Shown here: one piece after another, positions 57,482-64,000 of the stretch | How the letters are laid out: each line of letters opens with the position of its first letter | Numbering within the stretch: position 1 is the first letter of the stretch | From: Pseudomonas purpurea | Lineage (GTDB): Bacteria; Pseudomonadota; Gammaproteobacteria; Pseudomonadales; Pseudomonadaceae | DNA length: 64,000 nucleotides | Assembly: GCF_039908635.1 (NCBI RefSeq) | Contig: NZ_CP150918.1 | Coordinates: forward strand, 5,596,001 to 5,660,000 | Reading direction: 5' to 3' | Position numbers and translations under genes: made by a program | The notes under the pieces: generated by a model | Database searches by the model: none | What the model saw: only the letters and a program-made list of their open reading frames with translations | What the model was told of the DNA's origin: nothing

Positions 57482-60328
57482 ATGACCCGCACCCACGAAA
57501 TCCGCCCTGATCTGGACGAGGGAATCGACCGCAAGGTTCTCAGCCAGTTGCGCGCGCGCTTTCTAAAGCTCAATGACGGCCGCATGGCTCGAGCCATGGA
57601 AGGGTTGTCGACCCGCCAGCAAGGCGTCCTGACCCTGTTGCCGTTGTTTTTCCACGTCAATCACCCGCTGCTGCCGGGCTACGTTTCAGGCAGCACGCCG
57701 GCCGGCCTGTCGAATTTTGAACCCGACGCCAACGCCCTCGCCGAAGCCCAGCGCCTGACACGCTCGTTCTCCTACAAGCCTCGCCACGGTAATCCGCCAC
57801 GGCCGATTCACGGGCTGTTCCTGATGGGCAGCCTCGGCACCCTCGCCCAGGCTGACCAGAGCGACATGGACGTGTGGGTCTGCCACGCGCCGGACCTTGC
57901 CGACAACGAGCTCGCCGAGCTGCGCAAAAAGTGCCAGTTGCTGGAGGCCTGGGCCGCGAGCCAGGGCGCCGAAGCGCATTTCTTCCTGATCGAGCCGCAA
58001 CGGTTTGTACGCGGCGAGCGCGACACCCAACTGAGCTCCGACGACTGCGGCACCACCCAGCACTACTTGCTGCTGGACGAGTTTTACCGCACCGCGATCT
58101 GGCTGGCCGGGCGCACACCGATCTGGTGGCTGGTGCCGGTCTACGAAGAAGCCAACTACCAGCAATACACCCACACACTGCTGTCCAAGCGGTTTATCCG
58201 CGCCGACGAAACCCTCGACCTTGGTCACCTGGCGCATATTCCGCCGGGCGAGTTCATCGGTGCCGGGCTCTGGCAGCTGTTCAAAGGCATTGAGTCGCCC
58301 TACAAGTCGGTGCTCAAGCTGTTGCTGACCGAGGTCTACGCCAGCGAACACCCGAAGGTCCAATGCCTGAGCCTGCGCTTCAAGCAAGCCGTGTTCGCCC
58401 ATCGCCTCGATCTGGATGAACTCGACCCATACATCGTGGTGTACCGGCGCATCGAGGAATACCTCACGGCCCGCGGCGAACCGGAGCGGCTGGAACTGGT
58501 ACGGCGCGCCCTTTACCTGAAGGTCAACCGCAAGCTCACCGGCAACAGCGCCCGCAACCAGAGCTGGCAACGCACACTGCTGGAACGGCTGGCCCACGAA
58601 TGGGGCTGGGATCAGCGTCAGTTGGCGCTGCTCGACAGCCGCAGCCAATGGAAGGTCCGCCAGGTCAGCGCCGAGCGCCGGGCGCTGGTCAATGAGCTGA
58701 ATTACAGCTACCGCTTCCTGACGCAATTCGCCCGAACCGAGCAGACCGTCAGCCTGATCAACAAACGCGACCTCAATGTGCTCGGGCGTCGGTTGTATGC
58801 GGCCTTCGAGCGCAAGGCCGACAAGATCGAATTCATCAACCCGGGTATCGCCCCGGACTTGGCCGAAGACACCCTGACGCTGGTCCAGTCGCCGAACAAA
58901 AAAGAACCGGGGCAACGTCACTGGGGGCTCTACAACGGCAGCCTGGGCGCGCTGGAGTGGGAGCATTTCGCGCCGATCAAGCGCAGCCGCGAATTGCTGG
59001 AGCTGCTGACCTGGTGCCATCGCAACGGCGTGATCGACAGCAGCACCCGCCTGGCGCTGCACCCCGGCGACAGCGACTTGAGCGAGTTTGAACTGTTCAA
59101 CCTGCTCGGCAGCCTGCAACAGTCGGTCGCCCTGCCCTTGAGCACTGTCGGCGAAGAACAGTTGCTGCACGCCAGCGTACCCAGCGAAGTGTTGATCCTG
59201 GTGAATGTCGGGGTCGACCCGCTCAAGCATCACCGTGACCTGAACATCCTGATGACCACCGAGCGCACCGACTCGCTGAGTTACGCAGGGGTGCGCGAAA
59301 ACCTGGTGCTGACCCTCGATCAGGTCACGCTCAACAGCTGGAATGAAGTGCTGGTCAGCCGCTACGACGGCCCGCACGCCCTGCTCGACTGCCTGCGCGA
59401 TTACCTCAACAACCTGCCCAATGGCCCGCAGCAACCCCGACTACGGGTGCGTTGTTTCTGCCACAACCGGGCGCAATTCATCGCCCTGCGCGTCGAAGAA
59501 ATCCTCGATACCGCGCAAAACCTGTTGCTGAGCACGCTCAACCACCGCTACCTGATTCAGGTCCAACAGCATTACCACGTGCTGGAACTGGTGCCCGGCC
59601 AGGTCAACCACGTTGCACTGGCCAGCCTGCCCGCGCTGCTCGATTACCTGGGGGAAACACGGACCTGCTACAGCCCGCTGCAACTGGACCCGATGGCGCT
59701 GGAAGACCACGACCTGGCGCTGATCCTGCCCATGGGCCAGCCCGAGTGCATTCAGGTGTTCTACCGGATCAACGAGGCCCACGCCGAGCTGTATGTGCTG
59801 GATGAGTTCAATGCCCTGTGGCAACAGCGCCAGCCGTACCACGACGAACAAAGCCTGCTGGTGCCGATGCAGCGCTTCCTGCAATCAATCCTGTACCGGC
59901 GCGACGCGCTGCTGCCGATGGACGCCGCGCAACCGGTGGCGGCCCTGGACACCCTGTATTACCAGCTCTTGCCGTCGGGCACCGCGCGGGCCCGACGCAT
60001 CGAGCCGCGACCCACGCCGCAGACACCGGTGAACAAGCCGTTCTATGATGTGCAGGCGATTATCGGCAAAGCCGCACCGGGGCAGGTGCAGGTCACCCTG
60101 TATTGCAATCAGCGAGAGTTTTCAGAGCTGGAGCACGGCGACCAGCTCTTCGCCGTGGTCGCCCGGGAGATCGTCGAGCAGCGCCGTGAAGTAGAACGCT
60201 ATCGCTGCTACATCACCGACCTGGACTTGTCCGGGCTGCTCGGTGACGGGCAGAGTTCAAGCAATCTTTACCTGCGCTACAAGGCCGACCTGGAGCGCGC
60301 ACTGAACGAGGCGCTCGAACAGGTCTGA
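57482..60328 (+). CDS. cyaA: Class I adenylate cyclase
   Basis: A 948-residue enzyme. Class I catalytic domain (about 1-540): VNHPLLPGYVSGSTPAGLSN, FLMGSLGTLAQADQSDMDVW with the nucleotidyltransferase GS...DxD motif, DEFYRTAIWLAGRTPIWWLV and YKSVLKLLLTEVYASEHPK. The C-terminal regulatory half (about 540-948) is less conserved. It makes cAMP for Vfr/Crp. Length is near the 930-950 of pseudomonad CyaA. ATG 57482 follows GTTTGAGCTGAC. Confidence 0.95.
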   Translation: MTRTHEIRPDLDEGIDRKVLSQLRARFLKLNDGRMARAMEGLSTRQQGVLTLLPLFFHVNHPLLPGYVSGSTPAGLSNFEPDANALAEAQRLTRSFSYKPRHGNPPRPIHGLFLMGSLGTLAQADQSDMDVWVCHAPDLADNELAELRKKCQLLEAWAASQGAEAHFFLIEPQRFVRGERDTQLSSDDCGTTQHYLLLDEFYRTAIWLAGRTPIWWLVPVYEEANYQQYTHTLLSKRFIRADETLDLGHLAHIPPGEFIGAGLWQLFKGIESPYKSVLKLLLTEVYASEHPKVQCLSLRFKQAVFAHRLDLDELDPYIVVYRRIEEYLTARGEPERLELVRRALYLKVNRKLTGNSARNQSWQRTLLERLAHEWGWDQRQLALLDSRSQWKVRQVSAERRALVNELNYSYRFLTQFARTEQTVSLINKRDLNVLGRRLYAAFERKADKIEFINPGIAPDLAEDTLTLVQSPNKKEPGQRHWGLYNGSLGALEWEHFAPIKRSRELLELLTWCHRNGVIDSSTRLALHPGDSDLSEFELFNLLGSLQQSVALPLSTVGEEQLLHASVPSEVLILVNVGVDPLKHHRDLNILMTTERTDSLSYAGVRENLVLTLDQVTLNSWNEVLVSRYDGPHALLDCLRDYLNNLPNGPQQPRLRVRCFCHNRAQFIALRVEEILDTAQNLLLSTLNHRYLIQVQQHYHVLELVPGQVNHVALASLPALLDYLGETRTCYSPLQLDPMALEDHDLALILPMGQPECIQVFYRINEAHAELYVLDEFNALWQQRQPYHDEQSLLVPMQRFLQSILYRRDALLPMDAAQPVAALDTLYYQLLPSGTARARRIEPRPTPQTPVNKPFYDVQAIIGKAAPGQVQVTLYCNQREFSELEHGDQLFAVVAREIVEQRREVERYRCYITDLDLSGLLGDGQSSSNLYLRYKADLERALNEALEQV

Positions 60329-60332
60329 GGGG

Positions 60333-60749
60333 TCAGAGGTGGTATTCGCCGGCCGCTTCCGGCTGGTATTCCACTTCAATCAGTTCAAGCTTCAACGTCT
60401 TGCCACCCGGCGCCGGCCAATCGATGTGCTGGCCTGCCTGCAAACCGAGCAAGGCGCTGCCTACCGGCGCCAGAATCGAAATCTTGCCTTCATCGGCGTT
60501 GGCGTCCTGCGGGTACACCAGAGTCAGGTGATAGTCCTTGCCGCTGCTTTGCTCACGGCAATGCACGCGTGAATTCATGGTCACGACACCGGCAGGCACT
60601 TCCTCGTGACCCACCACGGTTTCGGCGCGATCAAGCTCGGCTTGCAACGCAACAGCACCCGGCGGCAACGGCTCGTCCAGACTGTCGATCAAACGTTCCA
60701 GACGCTGCACGTCCAGGCGGGTAAGGATGATGGAAGGTGCGGTGGTCAT
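60333..60749 (-). CDS. rnk: Nucleoside diphosphate kinase regulator Rnk
   Basis: A 138-residue protein with an N-terminal helix pair (RLDVQRLERLIDSLDE) and a GreA/GreB-like C-terminal domain (VTMNSRVHCREQ; VYPQDANADEGKISILAPVG; SALLGLQAGQHIDWPAPGGK). Rnk binds RNA polymerase weakly and in P. aeruginosa can restore Ndk levels in algQ mutants, so algQ and rnk in this window are functionally linked. Convergent with cyaA, four bases apart. Confidence 0.93.
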   Translation of the reverse strand: MTTAPSIILTRLDVQRLERLIDSLDEPLPPGAVALQAELDRAETVVGHEEVPAGVVTMNSRVHCREQSSGKDYHLTLVYPQDANADEGKISILAPVGSALLGLQAGQHIDWPAPGGKTLKLELIEVEYQPEAAGEYHL

Positions 60750-60786
60750 GATTCAGGCAGACTCCTTTTTTCTGCACGACAAAAGC

Positions 60787-60815
60787 AAAACCCCGCCAGA
60801 AATAGGCGGGGTTTT
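60787..60815. terminator. Terminator between cyaY/DUF1289 and rnk
   Basis: AAAACCCCGCC and GGCGGGGTTTT around a seven-base loop. On the minus strand it follows the cyaY-DUF1289 pair and precedes the rnk start. Confidence 0.8.
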
Positions 60816-60907
60816 CACGGGCCTCGATGAGTTGAGGCGTACCCGGACACTATCACAGCTCACTAAATATACAAGTCAGGGGCGACCACGGCCCGGTACA
60901 GACCACT

Positions 60908-60935
60908 GTGGCGAGGGAGCTTGCTCCCTCGCCAC
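60908..60935. repeat. 28-bp palindrome identical to that at 13185-13212
   Basis: Perfect 13-base arms GTGGCGAGGGAGC and complement with TT spacer, eight bases after the DUF1289 stop. Confidence 0.85.
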
Positions 60936-60943
60936 AAAAGCCC

Positions 60944-61162
60944 TTATGCCGAGGCCTTGCGCTGCTGCGCCTGGGCGCAAATCACCCGGCGCCGTTCGTC
61001 GTCGGCCGAGCGCCATTCGCGAATGTCCTCGACGTGACGGAAACAGCCCAGGCAGACCTTCTGTTCATCCAGCCGGCACACGTTGGTGCACGGTGAAGGC
61101 ACCGCCTGACTGACGTTGCTGTACAACGGCTTTGGCGGGCGGACGGGCGCGGCCTCGGTCAC
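60944..61162 (-). CDS. DUF1289 domain protein
   Basis: GTG 61162, four bases after the cyaY stop, gives 72 residues. The cysteine pattern SPCTNVCRLDEQKVCLGCFR (C-x3-C-x9-C-x2-C) defines DUF1289, a probable iron-sulfur or zinc-binding small protein. RHVEDIREWRSADDERRRVI follows. Longer ATG readings would run antiparallel through cyaY in another frame and are rejected. Operon with cyaY suggests iron-sulfur metabolism. Confidence 0.82.
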   Translation of the reverse strand: MTEAAPVRPPKPLYSNVSQAVPSPCTNVCRLDEQKVCLGCFRHVEDIREWRSADDERRRVICAQAQQRKASA

Positions 61163-61166
61163 GGTG

Positions 61167-61499
61167 TTACAGACCTTCGAAATCGAGTTTGGCACCGGCC
61201 TGCTGACCGACGATGCGCTCAAGCATCTCGCCCAGTTGCTCTTCACTCTTGTCGCACATCCAGCGTTCGCTTTCTTCGTCGTAGTCGAAGTGGAAGCCAC
61301 CGGACACCGCCGCCAGCCACAACTGACGCAACGGTTCCTGACGACTGAAGATCAGCTGGCTGCCGCTGTCGAACTTGACGGTGAGTACACCGGCCGAGCT
61401 TTCCAGATCGATATCCAGGCCACTCTCGTCGAAAATATCCTCCAGCATTTGCTGGGTGGCATCGACCAGATCGTGGAAACGGGCTTCAGTCAAACTCAT
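61167..61499 (-). CDS. cyaY: Iron donor protein CyaY (bacterial frataxin)
   Basis: A 110-residue frataxin: MSLTEARFHDLVDATQQMLE, acidic first helix, VLTVKFDSGSQLIFSRQEPL and QLWLAAVSGGFHFDYDEESE, with the acidic iron-binding ridge in helix 1. It regulates iron-sulfur cluster assembly by IscS. Divergent from lptM-lysA; the 239-base gap contains the TATACT -10 at 61699-61704. Confidence 0.95.
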   Translation of the reverse strand: MSLTEARFHDLVDATQQMLEDIFDESGLDIDLESSAGVLTVKFDSGSQLIFSRQEPLRQLWLAAVSGGFHFDYDEESERWMCDKSEEQLGEMLERIVGQQAGAKLDFEGL

Positions 61500-61698
61500 T
61501 GCAGGAACCTCAAAAAGTGTCTACTTGCGCTCAAGCGCCGCAAGATACGGCCGAGCCCCGGTGATTGCAAAGGATACCGACCCGGCAGCTGGCAGGGTGA
61601 CCCGATATCCGTGCACAACCATCGACATGATCGCACGCCATGGGCAAAGCCCCGCTGGACGGGAACCCCGTCACATAGGCAAGCTGACGGGTGGCCGG

Positions 61699-61704
61699 TA
61701 TACT
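61699..61704 (+). promoter_or_regulatory. -10 element for lptM-lysA-dapF
   Basis: TATACT 35 bases before the lptM start, followed by CCGGCGCAATT. The -35 region is GC-rich and weak. Confidence 0.45.
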
Positions 61705-61738
61705 CCGGCGCAATTAACGCATTTTCAAGGATTTCGCC

Positions 61739-61885
61739 ATGAAGCGCCTGATCTCTTCCCTTGCTGCGCTTGTCGCGGTTGCTTGCCTTGTCACTGCCTG
61801 TGGTCAAAAAGGCCCGCTGTTTCTTCCCGATGACAGCAAATCCCCCAATGACCAGGCGAAGTCGCAATCGCACAAACACGCTTAA
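61739..61885 (+). CDS. lptM: LptM-family outer-membrane lipoprotein (LppL/YifL)
   Basis: A 48-residue lipoprotein too short for simple gene finders: MKRLISSLAALVAVACLVTA then C with lipobox LVTAC, followed by GQKGPLFLPDDS, the GQKGPL motif that defines LptM. LptM (YifL in E. coli) helps oxidise and assemble LptD for LPS export. It is nine bases upstream of lysA, the same location as lppL in P. aeruginosa. Confidence 0.93.
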   Translation: MKRLISSLAALVAVACLVTACGQKGPLFLPDDSKSPNDQAKSQSHKHA

Positions 61886-61894
61886 GGGAACACC

Positions 61895-63143
61895 ATGGAC
61901 GCTTTTAACTACCGTGGCGGTGAGCTGTTCGCGGAAGGGGTTGCCCTGTCCGCCATCGCCGAGCGCTTCGGCACGCCGACCTATGTTTACTCCCGCGCCC
62001 ACATCGAAGCCCAGTACCTGGCATACGCCGATGCCCTGGCCGGCACGCCGCACCTGGTGTGCTACGCGGTCAAGGCCAACTCCAACCTGGGCGTACTGAA
62101 TGTCCTGGCGCGTTTGGGCGCCGGTTTCGACATCGTTTCCCGTGGCGAGCTGGAACGTGTTCTGGCCGCTGGCGGCCAGGCTGACAAGATCGTGTTCTCC
62201 GGTGTCGGCAAGACCCGTGACGACATGCGCCGGGCACTGGAAGTCGGCGTGCACTGCTTCAACGTCGAATCCACCGATGAACTCGAGCGCCTGCAAGTAG
62301 TTGCCGCCGAGCTGGGTGTTCGCGCACCGATTTCCCTGCGCGTGAACCCGGACGTCGATGCCGGCACCCATCCGTACATTTCTACCGGTCTTAAAGAAAA
62401 CAAGTTCGGCATCGCCATTGCCGACGCTGAAGACGTGTACATCCGCGCCGCACAACTGCCGAACCTGGAAGTCGTGGGCGTGGATTGCCACATCGGCTCG
62501 CAACTGACCACCCTGCCTCCGTTCATCGATGCCCTCGACCGCCTGCTGGCGCTGATCGACCGCCTCGGCGATTGCGGCATTTACCTGCGCCACATCGACC
62601 TCGGTGGTGGCTTGGGCGTGCGTTATCGCGATGAAGAGCCGCCATTGGCGGCCGACTACATCAAAGCCGTGCGCGAGCGCATCGACGGCCGCGACCTGAC
62701 GCTGGTGTTCGAACCGGGCCGCTTCATCGTCGCCAACGCCGGCGTGCTGCTGACCCAGGTCGAGTACCTCAAGCACACCGAACACAAAGACTTCGCCATC
62801 GTCGACGCCGCCATGAACGACCTGATCCGCCCGGCGCTGTATCAGGCCCTGGATGGACGTCACCGCCGTGCGCCCGCGTGAGACACAAGCTCGCGCCTAC
62901 GACATCGTCGGGCCGATCTGCGAAACCGGTGATTTCCTCGCCAAGGATCGTCAACTGGCGCTGGAAGAAGGCGACTTGCTGGCCGTGCATTCGGCCGGCG
63001 CCTACGGGTTTGTCATGAGCTCCAACTACAACACGCGCGGCCGTACCGCCGAAGTGTTGGTGGACGGTGATCAAGCATTTGAAGTGCGTCGCCGCGAGAC
63101 GGTAGCCGAGTTGTTTGCTGGCGAAAGCCTGCTGCCGGAGTAA
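61895..63143 (+). pseudogene. lysA: Diaminopimelate decarboxylase LysA, frameshifted at 62847-62849
   Basis: Frame 1 (61895 to about 62849) contains the PLP lysine in YAVKANSNLGVLNVLARLGA and HIGSQLT-type motif in VDCHIGSQLTTLPPF. Removing one C from GCCC at 62846-62849 restores the reading QAWMDVTAVRPRETQ and joins frame 2 (to 63143) with ICETGDFLAKDRQL and SAGAYGFVMSSNYNTRGRTA, the active-site Cys/Tyr end. The total, 415 residues, is the normal LysA size. It makes lysine from meso-diaminopimelate. A real shift would give a lysine auxotroph, so a sequence error is likely. Confidence 0.9.
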
Positions 63144-63147
63144 AACC

Positions 63148-63978
63148 ATGCTGCTGCGTTTTACCAAGATGCACGGCCTGGGCAATGACTTCATGGTCCT
63201 CGACCTGGTCAGCCAGCACGCGCACATCCTGCCCAAGCACGCAAAGCTTTGGGGCGACCGCCACACCGGTGTCGGCTTCGACCAGTTGCTGATCGTCGAG
63301 GCGCCGAGCAACCCGGACGTGGATTTCCGTTACCGGATCTTCAACTCCGACGGCTCCGAAGTCGAACAGTGCGGCAACGGTGCGCGCTGCTTTGCGCGCT
63401 TCGTGCTCGATAAACGCCTGACCACCAAACGGCAGATCCGCGTCGAAACCAAAAGCGGCGTGATCGAGCTGGATGTGCGCAATGACGGGCAGATCAGCGT
63501 CAACATGGGCGCGCCGCGCCTGGTGCCGGCCGACATTCCGTTCGTGGCCGACGAGCAAGCCTTGAGCTACCCGGTCGAGGTCGACGGCCAGACCGTCGAA
63601 CTGGCGGCAGTATCCATGGGCAACCCGCACGCGGTGCTGCGCATCGATGACATCAACACCGCGCCGGTGCATGAGCTGGGGCCGAAAATCGAACACCATC
63701 CGCGCTTTCCGGCGCGGGTCAATGTCGGTTTTCTCCAGGTCATCGACCGAAGCCGTGCGCAGTTGCGCGTCTGGGAACGTGGCGCCGGGGAAACCCAGGC
63801 CTGCGGGACCGGTGCCTGCGCAGCGGCAGTGGCCGCGATCAGCCAGGGGTGGATGGATTCGCCGCTGTTGATCGACCTGCCTGGCGGGCGTCTGTCCATT
63901 GAATGGGCGGGCCCTGGCCAACCGGTGATGATGACCGGCCCGGCAATGCGCGTATACGAAGGACAAGTACGTCTTTGA
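63148..63978 (+). CDS. dapF: Diaminopimelate epimerase
   Basis: ATG 63148 gives 276 residues, the norm. Both catalytic cysteines are present: [18 protein letters not shown] and [20 protein letters not shown]. The start [20 protein letters not shown] is the family signature. It interconverts L,L- and meso-diaminopimelate, one step before LysA. Four bases separate it from lysA. Confidence 0.97.
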   Translation: MLLRFTKMHGLGNDFMVLDLVSQHAHILPKHAKLWGDRHTGVGFDQLLIVEAPSNPDVDFRYRIFNSDGSEVEQCGNGARCFARFVLDKRLTTKRQIRVETKSGVIELDVRNDGQISVNMGAPRLVPADIPFVADEQALSYPVEVDGQTVELAAVSMGNPHAVLRIDDINTAPVHELGPKIEHHPRFPARVNVGFLQVIDRSRAQLRVWERGAGETQACGTGACAAAVAAISQGWMDSPLLIDLPGGRLSIEWAGPGQPVMMTGPAMRVYEGQVRL

Positions 63979-63991
63979 GTGAGCAAAACCC

Positions 63992-64000
63992 ATGACTGAT
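63992..64000 (+). CDS. Start of the next gene (probable DUF484 protein), cut by the window
   Basis: ATGACTGAT begins 13 bases after the dapF stop. In pseudomonads the gene after dapF is a DUF484 protein starting MTD. Only three codons are visible, so the call is positional. Confidence 0.35.

Noticed and set aside
57686..59434. 582-codon minus-strand frame opposite cyaA
   Set aside because: Entirely within cyaA, which has unmistakable class I cyclase motifs.
33795..60935. REP and palindrome clusters considered as CRISPR
   Set aside because: Repeats occur singly or in inverted pairs, with no regular spacers and no cas genes.

Overview
The window is about 62% GC and reads as chromosomal core DNA of a Pseudomonas, most likely of the P. 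fluorescens group. The evidence is gene order: iron ABC binding protein, ubiI-ubiH-pepP-ygfB, zapA-6S RNA-ygfA, an HlyD/RbbA-like/permease exporter, glpT, ubiD, rho, trxA, ppx, ppk, hemB, dedA, algP, algQ, dsb, hemYXDC, algR, argH, cyaA, rnk, cyaY, lptM-lysA-dapF. As I remember it, this is the order of the PAO1 stretch around PA5217-PA5278. REP-type palindromes typical of fluorescent pseudomonads sit in many intergenic gaps. No database search was possible, so names rest on motifs, length and synteny.

Layout. 1-7.3 kb: iron uptake, ubiquinone hydroxylation, cell division (zapA) and the 6S RNA locus. 7.3-14.8 kb: a structured intergenic hairpin, an EVE-domain protein, a three-gene ABC efflux operon and a quinone oxidoreductase. 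14.8-18.7 kb: an AT-rich accessory insert with an S-type pyocin (HNH DNase), its immunity gene and a small TonB-domain protein, placed between the oxidoreductase and glpT. 19-36 kb: glpT, ChaC, the ubiD pair, rho/trxA, polyphosphate metabolism (ppx/ppk), hemB, dedA, a sterol-desaturase-like protein, elbB and a cytochrome-c/FTR1 iron permease. 36.5-41.3 kb: a five-gene envelope lipoprotein cluster with tandem COG3014-like paralogues, YcfL-like and two LpoB/CsgG-like proteins. 41.5-54 kb: LysE exporter, MscS-like channel, ABC-F protein, the alginate/haem region (algP, FKBP, algQ, dsb, hemYXDC, algR). 54-64 kb: argH, GST, cyaA, rnk, cyaY and the lysine/peptidoglycan genes lptM-lysA-dapF.

Main oddities. 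(1) Three otherwise intact genes (the pyocin, glpT and lysA) are each broken by one or two extra bases in a short G or C run, a pattern that suggests uncorrected homopolymer errors as much as real mutation. (2) A 156-bp element with IS4-like inverted ends and a 12-bp target duplication has split the loop of the terminator behind the LpoB-like operon, and carries a REP pair inside. (3) The sensor kinase expected upstream of algR (algZ/fimS) is reduced to a C-terminal fragment of about 70 codons that keeps the ATGA overlap with algR. (4) A 117-bp imperfect palindrome upstream of the EVE gene looks like a mobile repeat or structured RNA. (5) Plausible Fur and GlpR operators precede the iron-binding-protein gene and glpT.
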